From Rhodovulum imhoffii (GTDB lineage Bacteria > Pseudomonadota > Alphaproteobacteria > Rhodobacterales > Rhodobacteraceae), in assembly GCF_003046545.1 (NCBI RefSeq), contig NZ_QAAA01000001.1:124001-188000 (forward strand): a stretch of DNA of 64,000 nucleotides, given 5' to 3'. The position numbers were made by a program, and so were the translations under genes. Shown one piece after another: positions 9,986-18,636 of this stretch. The notes beneath the pieces are model-generated. The model ran no database searches, was not told the origin of the DNA, and saw nothing but the letters and a program-made list of their open reading frames with translations. Position 1 is the first letter of the stretch; every line of letters starts with the position of its first letter.

Positions 9986-10004
9986 CACAAAGGTGGTACA
10001 CACG
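9986..10004 (+). repeat. Right-end copy of the putative integrase arm-type motif
   Basis: CACAAAGGTGGTACACACG repeats exactly the block at 7520-7538. It lies 60 bp inside the right attachment repeat and just after the HNH gene. Confidence 0.6.
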
Positions 10005-10063
10005 GCAGCGTGACGCTTTGGAGAGAGTGTTGATTTTATTGGATAATATGACAAACTGAGCCA

Positions 10064-10082
10064 ATTCCCCTCGGCTCCACCA
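10064..10082 (+). repeat. Right attachment repeat (attR), tRNA-Ala 3' end fragment
   Basis: ATTCCCCTCGGCTCCACCA is an exact copy of the last 19 bases of the tRNA gene at 7432-7450. No other tRNA parts are present here, so it is an attachment repeat and not a second tRNA gene. Confidence 0.9.
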
Positions 10083-10088
10083 GAATTC

Positions 10089-10117
10089 AAAAGGCCGGCA
10101 GGTACCCTGTCGGCCTT
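10089..10117. terminator. Bidirectional hairpin between the element and ilvH
   Basis: AAAGGCCGGCAGG-TAC-CCTGTCGGCCTTT forms a long near-perfect stem flanked by A on one side and T on the other, so it can end transcription on both strands. It probably terminates ilvBH from the right, and before the insertion would have terminated the tRNA transcript. Confidence 0.75.
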
Positions 10118-10168
10118 TATGTTTTTGTGTTGTCCGGATTTTCGTTGCAGAGCCCGGCCTGTGGGGTC

Positions 10169-10729
10169 TCAGGCCCCGCGCGACAGTGCCGCGACGCCGG
10201 TGCGTGCCATTTCCCTCAGACCCAGCGGGCGCATCAGGTCGGCGAAGGCGTCGATCTTGCCGGGCGTCCCGGTAATCTCGAAGACAAAACTTTCCAGTGT
10301 GCTGTCCACGACGTTGGCGCGGAAGATGTCGGCCAGCCTCATGGCTTCCACTCGCTTCTCCCCTTTGCCCGCAACCTTGAACAGGGCCAGCTCCCGCTCG
10401 ACCGACGGGCCTTCGGTGGTCAGGTCGTGGACTTCGTGCACGGGAACAATACGCCCCAGCTGGGCCTTGATCTGTTCGATCACCGCGGCAGTGCCGGTGG
10501 TGACAATGGTGATACGGCTGGTGTGGCCTTCATGGTCCACCTCGGCTACGGTGAGGCTGTCGATGTTGTAGCCGCGCCCGGAAAACAGTCCGATGACGCG
10601 GGCCAGAACGCCCGCCTCATTGTCCACCAGGACCGCCAGCGTATGGGTTTCGATGGTCTCCGCGTTCGGGTCCCGCAGGTCATAGGCCGAATGCCGCGAC
10701 GTGCCCTTTTCGATGTTGAGTGCTGCCAT
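10169..10729 (-). CDS. ilvH: Acetolactate synthase small (regulatory) subunit
   Basis: The protein has 186 residues. It is the ACT-domain subunit that confers valine feedback inhibition on acetohydroxyacid synthase. The segment THTLAVLVDNEAGVLARVIGLFSGRGYNIDSL is the canonical ACT start with the effector-binding region, and VHEVHDLTTEGPSVERELALFKV is the conserved second block. It follows ilvB in the same operon with about 30 bp between them, under the attenuator at 12542-12637. Confidence 0.96.
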   Translation of the reverse strand: MAALNIEKGTSRHSAYDLRDPNAETIETHTLAVLVDNEAGVLARVIGLFSGRGYNIDSLTVAEVDHEGHTSRITIVTTGTAAVIEQIKAQLGRIVPVHEVHDLTTEGPSVERELALFKVAGKGEKRVEAMRLADIFRANVVDSTLESFVFEITGTPGKIDAFADLMRPLGLREMARTGVAALSRGA

Positions 10730-10758
10730 GTCGTTTTTCCCAGTTAGCGTGTGCGGGA

Positions 10759-12513
10759 TTACACCAGAACCGCGCCCGATGCGCCGATGGCGTCGTCGGT
10801 TGAGGCATTCCCCAGAAGCATTTTGTTATGCGGCTCCCCCGAGGGGATCATCGGGAAGCAGTTTTCGTGTTTCTCGACCAGACAGTCGAAAAGGACCGGG
10901 CCGTCATACGCGATCATGTCCATGATTGCGTCGTCAAGGTCAGCCGGGTCGGTACACTGTATCCCCTTTGCGCCGAAGGCCTCGGCCAGCTTGACAAAGT
11001 CGGGCAGGGCCTCTGACCAGGAATGAGAATAGCGCCCGCCATGCAGCAATGTTTGCCACTGGCGCACCATGCCCAGCCGTTCGTTGTTCAGGATGAATTG
11101 TTTGACCGGCAGGTGATACTGCACGGCCGTACCCATTTCCTGCATGTTCATCAGCCAGGACCCTTCGCCCGCAACGTTGATCACAAGCGCCTCCGGATGC
11201 GCCAGTTGCACCCCGATCGAAGCGGGAAAGCCGTAGCCCATCGTGCCCAACCCCCCGGAGGTCATCCAGCGTTTGGGGGCCTCAAATCCCAGGAACTGCG
11301 CCGCCCACATCTGGTGCTGGCCGACCTCCGTGCAGATGTAGCGATCCCGCCCCTTTGTCAGGGCTTCCAGCCGCTGCAAGGCGTATTGCGGCTTGATGAT
11401 GGTGCCGGAGGGCTCGTATTTCAGGCAGTCGATCTTTTTCCACTCTTCGATCCGGGCCCACCATTTTGCGTGTGCGGTCTTGTTTACCTTGCGTCCGCGC
11501 GATTTCCAAAGGCGCACCACATCCTCCAGCACGTGGGCGACATCGCCGATGATGGGGATATCCGCGCGAATGGTCTTGTTGATCGAGGAAGGGTCGATGT
11601 CGATATGTGCCTTGACCGAATGCGGGCTGAAGTCGGCGACGCGGCCGGTGATGCGGTCGTCGAATCGTGCCCCGATATTGATCATCAGGTCGCAGTCATG
11701 CATGGCGAGGTTCGCCTCGTAGAGGCCGTGCATCCCCAGCATGCCCAGCCAGTTCTTGCCGCTGGCGGGGTAGGCCCCAAGCCCCATCAGCGTAGAGGTG
11801 ACGGGAAATCCGGTGGCATCCACCAGTTCGCGCAGCAACTGGCTGGCCGCGTCGCCGGAATTGATGACCCCGCCGCCGGTATAGAAAATCGGGCGTTCTG
11901 CGGTTTCCATCGCCTCGACGAGGCGGGTGATGGCCTCCATGTCGCCCTTCAGGCGCGGACGGTAGTGGTCCACCTTGGCGCGGCGCGGTTCCGTGTAGGT
12001 GCCGGTGGCGAACTGCACATCCTTGGGAATATCGATCAGGACAGGGCCGGGGCGGCCGGTGGTTGCGACGTGGAAGGCTTGGTGGAGGATTTCCGCCAGC
12101 TTGTCGGTTTCTTTCACCAGCCAGTTATGCTTGGTGCAGGGGCGGGTGATGCCGACGGTATCCGCCTCCTGAAAGGCATCGTTGCCGACCATGAAGGTAG
12201 GAACCTGCCCGGTCAGGACCACCAGCGGGATCGAATCCAGCAGCGCGTCGGTGATTCCGGTGACCGCGTTCGTCGCCCCCGGACCGGAGGTGACCAGCAC
12301 GACCCCCGGCTTCCCGGTGGAGCGGGCGTAGCCTTCGGCCGCGTGGACAGCGCCCTGTTCATGACGCACGAGGATGTGGCGAATCTCGTTTTGCTGAAAT
12401 ATCTCGTCATAAATCGGAAGCACAGCTCCGCCGGGGTAGCCGAACACCACCTCGACGCCCTGATCCTTGAGCGCCTGAACCACCATTTTTGCGCCGGTCA
12501 TGGCCTGTGTCAT
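10759..12513 (-). CDS. ilvB: Acetolactate synthase large (catalytic) subunit
   Basis: The protein has 584 residues. It condenses two pyruvates, or pyruvate and 2-oxobutyrate, with thiamine diphosphate as the first common step of Val/Leu/Ile synthesis. GYPGGAVLPIYDEI with the catalytic glutamate region (RHEQGAVHAAEGYAR) and the ThDP motif GEGSWLMNMQEMGTAVQY are clear. I chose the ATG at 12513, preceded by GGAGACTCAAG, over an upstream in-frame codon. The upstream start would begin just behind the attenuator terminator. It forms an operon with ilvH. Confidence 0.96.
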   Translation of the reverse strand: MTQAMTGAKMVVQALKDQGVEVVFGYPGGAVLPIYDEIFQQNEIRHILVRHEQGAVHAAEGYARSTGKPGVVLVTSGPGATNAVTGITDALLDSIPLVVLTGQVPTFMVGNDAFQEADTVGITRPCTKHNWLVKETDKLAEILHQAFHVATTGRPGPVLIDIPKDVQFATGTYTEPRRAKVDHYRPRLKGDMEAITRLVEAMETAERPIFYTGGGVINSGDAASQLLRELVDATGFPVTSTLMGLGAYPASGKNWLGMLGMHGLYEANLAMHDCDLMINIGARFDDRITGRVADFSPHSVKAHIDIDPSSINKTIRADIPIIGDVAHVLEDVVRLWKSRGRKVNKTAHAKWWARIEEWKKIDCLKYEPSGTIIKPQYALQRLEALTKGRDRYICTEVGQHQMWAAQFLGFEAPKRWMTSGGLGTMGYGFPASIGVQLAHPEALVINVAGEGSWLMNMQEMGTAVQYHLPVKQFILNNERLGMVRQWQTLLHGGRYSHSWSEALPDFVKLAEAFGAKGIQCTDPADLDDAIMDMIAYDGPVLFDCLVEKHENCFPMIPSGEPHNKMLLGNASTDDAIGASGAVLV

Positions 12514-12541
12514 CTTGAGTCTCCGTGCTTCTTTTACGAAC

Positions 12542-12564
12542 AAAAAAGCCCCCGTCCGGGGGGC
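12542..12564 (-). terminator. Attenuator terminator of the ilvBH leader
   Basis: On the minus strand GCCCCC-CGGAC-GGGGGC is followed directly by TTTTTT, an intrinsic terminator 30 bp before the ilvB start. Its left arm overlaps segment 12562-12571, which can instead pair perfectly with 12597-12606 inside the leader ORF. Confidence 0.88.
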
Positions 12565-12589
12565 GCATGGGAACGTTTATGGTCTGCCG

Positions 12590-12637
12590 TTACCGGCCCA
12601 TGCGCCTGTTCCCGAAAATTACAAGTACGTGCCCCAT
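12590..12637 (-). CDS. ilv leader peptide (attenuator)
   Basis: A 15-codon ORF, MGHVLVIFGNRRMGR, starts at 12637 after AAAGGAAAGCTGCC. Codons 4-7 are Val-Leu-Val-Ile, the products of the pathway. Its last codons contain a 10-base segment (12597-12606) complementary to 12562-12571. Ribosome stalling at the Val/Leu/Ile codons would free that segment to pair and block the terminator at 12542-12564. Leader-peptide attenuation of ilv genes is well established in proteobacteria; the assignment here is from the sequence alone. Confidence 0.85.
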   Translation of the reverse strand: MGHVLVIFGNRRMGR

Positions 12638-12909
12638 GGCAGCTTTCCTTTCGCGTGCGCAGCGGAGATTAGGGGGGGGGCGGAATGGGGTCAACCGGGA
12701 AATCGTGAATCATCCTGCGTACAGGGGGGGATTTTTTTCATTTTCTTGCGAATCTGCGGCGAAATGCGCACGGCGTGAAAACTCTCTCGAACAGATATGC
12801 CCTCGACGCAACCCAGAGTTGCTGAAATATCAATGAACTCAGCCTCCCGATTTGCGTGTGCGGCGTCTACGGTCGGCGGGCTGCATTTTTTGGGAAGGAT
12901 ATATCGCCG

Positions 12910-13986
12910 ATGGATCGCCGTTCGTTTCTGACGAGTTCCACTCTGGCCGCGCCGGGGGCGGCCTTTCTGGCAGCGCCGGCTTGTGCGCAAGGCAAGCGTA
13001 CGCTGAGCATGGTGACAAGCTGGCCTCGCGGCATGGCCGGAGTGCACGAGGCTGCCGAAACCTGTGCCAATGCCATTACGGAACTGACCGATGGGTCTCT
13101 GACCGTGGATCTCAGGGCCGCGGGCGAACTGGTGGGGGCGTTCGAGGTGTTCGATGCCGTTTCAGCAGGGCAGGCGGACATGTATCATTCCGCGGAATAC
13201 TACTATGTCGGCCAACACCCGGCCTATGCCTTCTTTACCACGGTACCCTTTGGCATGACCGCGCAGGAAATGGCGATATGGTATTATCAGGACGGTGGGC
13301 AGGACCTGCATGACGATCTGGGCCGGATTTTCGGATTGAAAACTTTCCTGGCGGGCAATACCGGTGCCCAGTGCGGGGGCTGGTTCCGCAGGGAGATCAC
13401 CGGGCCCGAGGATTTCCAGGGCCTGAAGCTGCGGATGCCTGGTCTGGGCGGGCTGGCGATGGGAAAGCTGGGCGCCAGCGTGCAGAACATCCCCGGGGGG
13501 GAGGTCTATCAGGCGTTGTCCACGGGGATGCTGGACGCAACGGAGTGGGTCGGCCCCTGGGCGGATGAAAAGGCCGCGTTTTATGAGATCACCAAGTTCT
13601 ACTATACGGCCGGATTTCATGAGCCCGGGTCGGCGCTTTCCCTGGGGATAAACCGGGAGGTATTCGAAAGCTTGACGAGGTCCCAGCAGCGTGCGATCGA
13701 AATCGTCGCCGCGGAGGGTCATCAACGCAATCTCGCGCTGTTTCTTTCGCATAACTCGGCGGCGCTGGCGCGGCTCAAGGCACGGGGGGTGCAGGTTCTC
13801 AGCTATCCGCGCCCTGTATGGGAGGCTTTCGGCAAGGCGGCGCTGGAGACGCTGGAGGAGAATCGCGACGGCGATATCTATGACCGCATTCTCGAAAGCT
13901 ACATGCGCTCAATGCGGCTGTCGTCGGAGTGGATCGGTGTCTCGGAGGGGAGCTATCGGGCTGAACGCGATCGCGTCCTGGCCTGA
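12910..13986 (+). CDS. TRAP transporter solute-binding protein, first copy (DctP family)
   Basis: The protein has 358 residues. It starts with a twin-arginine signal (MDRRSFLTSSTL, hydrophobic stretch, ACA-Q), so it is periplasmic. The body shows the DctP family layout with GGEVYQALSTGMLDATEWVGPWADEK and a TAGFHEPG segment, resembling binding proteins for 2-oxo acids and other carboxylates such as TakP. The start at 12910 was chosen because it opens the signal peptide. It is alignable along its whole length to the next gene, so the two are a tandem duplication. Substrate is not known. Confidence 0.9.
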   Translation: MDRRSFLTSSTLAAPGAAFLAAPACAQGKRTLSMVTSWPRGMAGVHEAAETCANAITELTDGSLTVDLRAAGELVGAFEVFDAVSAGQADMYHSAEYYYVGQHPAYAFFTTVPFGMTAQEMAIWYYQDGGQDLHDDLGRIFGLKTFLAGNTGAQCGGWFRREITGPEDFQGLKLRMPGLGGLAMGKLGASVQNIPGGEVYQALSTGMLDATEWVGPWADEKAAFYEITKFYYTAGFHEPGSALSLGINREVFESLTRSQQRAIEIVAAEGHQRNLALFLSHNSAALARLKARGVQVLSYPRPVWEAFGKAALETLEENRDGDIYDRILESYMRSMRLSSEWIGVSEGSYRAERDRVLA

Positions 13987-14218
13987 ATCTGCGCGGCGTC
14001 CGGGCTGTGGGCGCCGCGATTCGCGCACGGTTGGGTTGAGTTGTGCGCAGCAGGCGGTGCGCGGCGCAACAATTGAACCGTTTTTGAGGCTCAACTGACA
14101 TTTTTTTACTGTATTCCCGTCGGAAGCTATTTTCATGCCTTCCGCAGGCCGCTAAGTTTTGATCATTCCAAAGATCCGCCCGCGAAGGGCGGGCGTGTAA
14201 CCGGGAGGAACCAACCTT

Positions 14219-15301
14219 ATGGATCGTCGTTCTTTTTTGAGGAATTCCGCCCTTGGCGGGGCCGCCGCAGCCGGCACGCTGGCGGCGCCGGCATATGCGC
14301 AGGGCAAGCGCACGCTGACGCTTGTGACCACCTGGGGGCGCGGCCTGGCAGGTGTGCATGACAGCGCACAGCGGTGCGCCGACAGCATTACCGCCATGAC
14401 CGATGGCCAGCTGACCGTAGACCTCAAAGCCGCGGGCGAACTGGTGGGGGCCTTCGAGGTCTTCGATGCCGTGACTTCCGGCCAGGCTGATATGTACCAT
14501 GGTGCGGATTACTACTTTGTCGGTCAGCACCCGGCTTACGCTTTCTTCACCTCCGTTCCCTTCGGGATGAGCGCGCAGGAACTGGCCAACTGGTACTACC
14601 ATGACGGCGGCCACGAGTTGCATGACGAACTGGGCCAGATCTTTGGCATCAAGTCCTTCCTCGGCGGCAACACCGGCGCGCAGGCGGGCGGCTGGTATTC
14701 GAAGGAAATCAAGAGCCCGGAGGATTTCAACGGCCTGAAATTCCGCATGCCCGGACTTGGCGGCAAGGCTCTGGGCAAGCTGGGCGCCAGCGTGCAGAAC
14801 CTGCCCGGAGGTGAGGTGTACCAGGCGCTGGCCTCGGGTGCGATCGATGGGACCGAGTGGATTGGCCCCTGGGCGGATGAAAAAGCCGGGTTCCAGGAGA
14901 TCACCAAGATTTACTACACGGCCGGATTCCACGAACCGGGCGCGGGCCTTTCGCTGGCGTTCAACCGCGATGTCTTCGACAGTTTCACCCCCGCCCAGCA
15001 GAAAATCTGCGAAATTGCCGCTGCCGAGGCGCATCAGTGGAACCTCGCGCAGTTCTTGTCGCAAAACGGGGCGGCGCTGCAACGCCTGGCCGCGGGGGGC
15101 GTCAAGCTGATGGAATTCCCCGACAGCGTCTGGGATGCCTTCGGGCAAGCCTCGATGGAGGTCCACCAGGAAAACATCGGCGACGACATCTACAAGCGCA
15201 CCTACGAGAGCGTGACCGCTTCGATGAAGTCGTCTTCAGGCTGGATTCAGCGGTCCGAAGGGGCCTATCGTACCCAGCGCGACCGCGTTCTGGGCGGCTG
15301 A
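14219..15301 (+). CDS. TRAP transporter solute-binding protein, second copy (DctP family)
   Basis: The protein has 360 residues with a twin-arginine signal (MDRRSFLRNSALGG, ending AYA-Q). It shares nearly all blocks with the copy upstream (ELVGAFEVFDAV, GQADMYH, GQHPAYAFF, GPWADEKAGFQEITK), and has a good GGGAGGAACC ribosome-binding site. A stable hairpin with a T-rich tail follows before the permease genes. This suggests the binding proteins are made in excess over the permeases. The two copies may take different carboxylates. Confidence 0.92.
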   Translation: MDRRSFLRNSALGGAAAAGTLAAPAYAQGKRTLTLVTTWGRGLAGVHDSAQRCADSITAMTDGQLTVDLKAAGELVGAFEVFDAVTSGQADMYHGADYYFVGQHPAYAFFTSVPFGMSAQELANWYYHDGGHELHDELGQIFGIKSFLGGNTGAQAGGWYSKEIKSPEDFNGLKFRMPGLGGKALGKLGASVQNLPGGEVYQALASGAIDGTEWIGPWADEKAGFQEITKIYYTAGFHEPGAGLSLAFNRDVFDSFTPAQQKICEIAAAEAHQWNLAQFLSQNGAALQRLAAGGVKLMEFPDSVWDAFGQASMEVHQENIGDDIYKRTYESVTASMKSSSGWIQRSEGAYRTQRDRVLGG

Positions 15302-15316
15302 TGCGCCGCGGCCCGG

Positions 15317-15341
15317 CCCGGCCCGGTCGGGCCGGGATTTT
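15317..15341 (+). terminator. Hairpin between TRAP binding protein and permease genes
   Basis: CCCGGCCC-GGTC-GGGCCGGG is a perfect 8-bp GC stem followed by ATTTT, 15 bp after the second dctP stop and about 30 bp before the DctQ-like start. It could act as a partial terminator or 3' mRNA stabiliser that sets the ratio of binding protein to permease. Confidence 0.7.
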
Positions 15342-15369
15342 CGCCTGCAGGTAAAAACCGAGGTAACGG

Positions 15370-16263
15370 ATGTTCGACGGCCTTTTGTGGGTCCTTCAGA
15401 ATATCGGCCAGGCGTTTTTCAATTTCGGGTATGCCATCACGCATCCGGGGTTGTGGCTGGACTGGTCCGATAAGCAGGCCATCATGCGATTCGTCTATTA
15501 CGGCGGCTCGGTGGAGTTCTTCTTCGTGGTCTTCACGGCCTTTCTGGTCCTGACGGCAGTGGGGATTTGGCGGCGGAGCATCATGTGGGGTGCGGTCCGC
15601 GTTCTGGAGGGACTCGCCAACGGGCTTGGGCGGGTCGCCGCCTGGACCGGCCTGCTGATGGTTTTGCAGCAGATCATGATCGTGTTTTTGCAGCGTATTT
15701 TCCGCGTGGCGGAGATTCAGTTCGGCCCGCTGGGCTACGGTTTCGCCAAGGATCTGAGCTGGTGGTCAGAGGAACTGAAGCTTTATAACGCGATGGTCGT
15801 CACCCTGTGCGTCACATACACCTTCGTGCAGGGAGGTCATGTGCGGGTGGATCTGATCTATGCCGCCGTCGGGCACCGGATGAAGCGGCTGATCGACATG
15901 GCCGGGTCGTTGCTGTTCATGATGCCGATGGCGGTTCTGATCTGGATGTATGGCTGGTTCTTCATGTGGCGGCACCTGATCACCCCCAAGCCTTCGGCCA
16001 GCGACACTCTGGATCGGTTGCTGCTGAAAGCCCGTGCCGTGCGCTGGAACGTCGAAACCATCGGGTTTTCTCCGAACGGCTTCAACGGGTACTTCCTGTT
16101 CAAGATTCTCTTGGTGCTCTTCGCGGGGCTGGTTTTCCTGCAGGCGGTGGCGTTCTTCTACCGCTCCTACCTCGAATTCGTTGAAGGGGAAGACAGCGCC
16201 GACCGTTTCCTCGACAAGGATACCCTCGGAGCAGGCGAAGAAGCCTTTGAAGGAACGCATTAA
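15370..16263 (+). CDS. TRAP transporter small permease subunit, long form (DctQ family)
   Basis: The protein has 297 residues, much longer than the roughly 170 of a classical DctQ. Hydrophobic segments lie near residues 45-65, 85-110, 135-155, 175-205 and 230-265. The conserved centre of the family is seen in FVQGGHVRVDLIYAAVGHRMK. The tail is acidic. It lies 11 bp before the DctM-like gene, so they are co-translated. Long DctQ partners usually go with the large DctM form found next to it. Confidence 0.88.
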   Translation: MFDGLLWVLQNIGQAFFNFGYAITHPGLWLDWSDKQAIMRFVYYGGSVEFFFVVFTAFLVLTAVGIWRRSIMWGAVRVLEGLANGLGRVAAWTGLLMVLQQIMIVFLQRIFRVAEIQFGPLGYGFAKDLSWWSEELKLYNAMVVTLCVTYTFVQGGHVRVDLIYAAVGHRMKRLIDMAGSLLFMMPMAVLIWMYGWFFMWRHLITPKPSASDTLDRLLLKARAVRWNVETIGFSPNGFNGYFLFKILLVLFAGLVFLQAVAFFYRSYLEFVEGEDSADRFLDKDTLGAGEEAFEGTH

Positions 16264-16274
16264 AGGGGCGGGGC

Positions 16275-18629
16275 ATGCTTTTCGGACTTGATGGAATCGA
16301 GATCGGGCTGATTATCGTTTTCCTCTGCCTTTTCGGCGGGATTTTATCGGGGTTTCCGGTGGCGTTTGCCATCGGCGGTTCGGCGATCATTTCCTTCGGG
16401 ATCATCGCGTCGCTCGACAGCGCGGGGCTGTTGATTCACCAGGCGGTCGACACGACCAGCCAGGCCTATGGCGCGCTGATTGCGCAGGGGCTGCATCCGG
16501 ATGCGATCTCGGTCTTCCGATATCCGGATCTGCCCAGATATGACACGCCGCTTTTCCCGCAGGGCTGGGAGGTCGCGCTGGACCGCAACATCAGCTTCAT
16601 CGTCAACCGCATCAACGAACGCGTCCTGGCCGGGCAGTCGATCGAAACGCTTCTGGCGGTTTTGATGTTCGTTCTCATGGGGATCACGCTGGAGCGGTCG
16701 AAGATTGCCAACGATCTGCTGACGACCATGGCACGGGTCTTCGGGCCGCTTCCCGGAGGGCTGGCGGTGTCGGTCGTGGTTGTAGGAACTTTCCTGGCGG
16801 CGTCGACCGGGATCGTGGGCGCGACGGTTGTCACCATGGGGCTTCTGAGTTTGCCGACGATGCTGCGTAACCGCTATTCGCCCGAGCTGGCAACCGGGGT
16901 GATTGCGGCTTCGGGAACTCTGGGACAGATCATTCCGCCCTCAATCGTGATCGTGCTGCTGGGTACCCTGGCGGGGGATCTCTACTCTGCCGCGCAGGAA
17001 CAACGCGCCCAGCTTGCCGGGTGTTCCGATGCGCTGACCTATCTGGGGGAGGCGGCGGTGGTGTCGGTCGGCACGCTTTTTCAGGCCGCCGTTCTTCCGG
17101 GGATGATGCTGGCTGGCCTTTATGCGGCTTATGCGTTCGGCTTTGCACTGTTCAACCCCTCCAAGGCGCCGCCGGTCGTGGTGGAGGGAAGCGCGGGCAA
17201 TCCGGTAACGCGGGGGGAGGCGCTGACGTGGTTTTTGGGCGCGCCCTCGGCGCTGATTGGCGGGGCGGTGTTGGCGGGGTATCTGGGGCTGGTCGGCAGC
17301 CAGGACATCACGGTCAGCAGTTTTACGGATTCCACCGAAGCCGCGTCCCTGCGGACGAATGTTTCCGAGCAGTGCAAGGTGTCGATGATTGCGCTGCACG
17401 GGCAGGAAAAATGGGACACGGCCCTCGAACAGCAGAAGGCTATCGATGCCGCCGGCGGAGGTGTCGAAACCCGGCAGCGCTCGCCCGAAGAGATCGAGGC
17501 GCTGCGGCTGGAAAGGATCGCCTCCGCCCCGCCGATCTCGACCAAGCTTGCAATCGGGTTCGTTCTGCTGGGGATCGTCTTGTCGCTGGCGCGGGGGATT
17601 GCCCCGAACGCATCGCCGCTGCCCCTGGCGATCGGGGCGGTGGGCGTGACGCTGGGGCTGGCGACAGATGCGGTCTTCCTGTCTGCCGCGGCGAGTCCCG
17701 GGGCGGTCTTCCTGTTGCTGGCGATCCCTGTTGGAATGGCTCTTTACGGCTGTCGGGCGGCCGCCGCACGGCTGGGGCAGAATGATCTGTTGCGCGTCGT
17801 CTTTCCACCCTTGGTGTTGATCGTGGCGGTTCTGGGGTCAATTCTGGGCGGCATCACCAATCCGACGCCCGCCGCCGCGTTGGGTGCGGGCGGGGCCCTG
17901 ATGCTGGCGGCTTATCGCAAGCTGCGGGAGGAGGACAGAACCGGCAAGGCGATTATTCTGGCAGCCTTTGCCATCGTCGTGATGATTCTGGTCGGCACGA
18001 ATTTCGATCTGCGCATCAATCGCGCAGGCGTTCCGCTGGAAGACTGGATAGCCTTTTTCGTGGCGCAGGGCACTTATCACTTTGCCATGTTCGGCATTCT
18101 CTATTCGTGCTGGGTGCTGCTGCGTACGGGCGTTCTGGCGCCGGTGGTGCGGGAAACCGCCAAGGTCACTGCAATGGTTTTCGCCATCCTGATCGGGTCG
18201 CAGCTTTTGAACCTCGTGGTGATTTCCTTCGGGGGGGAGCACTACATTCAACAGTTCCTGCGCAGCTTCGACAACGAGTTCAAGGTCTTCCTGATCGTGA
18301 TGCTGGTGTTGTTCGTGCTGGGTTTCGTTCTGGATTTCCTGGAGATCATTTACATTGTCATCCCGATTGTGGGGCCGGTCATCTATGGCGGCACGTTCGA
18401 TCCGAAATGGGTGACGATCATGATCGCCGTGAACCTGCAAACCAGCTTCCTGACTCCGCCTTTCGGGTTCGCGCTGTTTTATCTTCGGGGGGTGGCGCCG
18501 AAAGAGGTCACGACCATGCACATCTATCGCGGGGTCGCGCCTTTCGTGGTGATCCAGGTGGTGGGCCTGGGTATCCTGTGGCTGTTCCCGCAGATCGTCA
18601 CGATCGTTCCCAACCTGTTGCCGAACTGA
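16275..18629 (+). CDS. TRAP transporter large permease subunit, extended form (DctM family)
   Basis: The protein has 784 residues, against about 430 for a classical DctM. The N-terminal part carries the family signature region with ASTGIVGATVVTMGLLSLPTM and GTLGQIIPPSIVIVLLG. The centre holds an extra soluble stretch of about 100 residues with a region around TVSSFTDSTEAASLR. The C-terminus has FLEIIYIVIPIVGPVIYGG and LQTSFLTPPFGFALFY. Such extended forms are linked to 2-oxo acid and similar carboxylate uptake, but the substrate here is not known. Confidence 0.9.
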   Translation: MLFGLDGIEIGLIIVFLCLFGGILSGFPVAFAIGGSAIISFGIIASLDSAGLLIHQAVDTTSQAYGALIAQGLHPDAISVFRYPDLPRYDTPLFPQGWEVALDRNISFIVNRINERVLAGQSIETLLAVLMFVLMGITLERSKIANDLLTTMARVFGPLPGGLAVSVVVVGTFLAASTGIVGATVVTMGLLSLPTMLRNRYSPELATGVIAASGTLGQIIPPSIVIVLLGTLAGDLYSAAQEQRAQLAGCSDALTYLGEAAVVSVGTLFQAAVLPGMMLAGLYAAYAFGFALFNPSKAPPVVVEGSAGNPVTRGEALTWFLGAPSALIGGAVLAGYLGLVGSQDITVSSFTDSTEAASLRTNVSEQCKVSMIALHGQEKWDTALEQQKAIDAAGGGVETRQRSPEEIEALRLERIASAPPISTKLAIGFVLLGIVLSLARGIAPNASPLPLAIGAVGVTLGLATDAVFLSAAASPGAVFLLLAIPVGMALYGCRAAAARLGQNDLLRVVFPPLVLIVAVLGSILGGITNPTPAAALGAGGALMLAAYRKLREEDRTGKAIILAAFAIVVMILVGTNFDLRINRAGVPLEDWIAFFVAQGTYHFAMFGILYSCWVLLRTGVLAPVVRETAKVTAMVFAILIGSQLLNLVVISFGGEHYIQQFLRSFDNEFKVFLIVMLVLFVLGFVLDFLEIIYIVIPIVGPVIYGGTFDPKWVTIMIAVNLQTSFLTPPFGFALFYLRGVAPKEVTTMHIYRGVAPFVVIQVVGLGILWLFPQIVTIVPNLLPN

Positions 18630-18636
18630 TGCGAGG

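Noticed and set aside
10064-10082. Possible second tRNA gene
   Set aside because: Only the last 19 bases of tRNA-Ala are present; it is the attachment repeat of the element.
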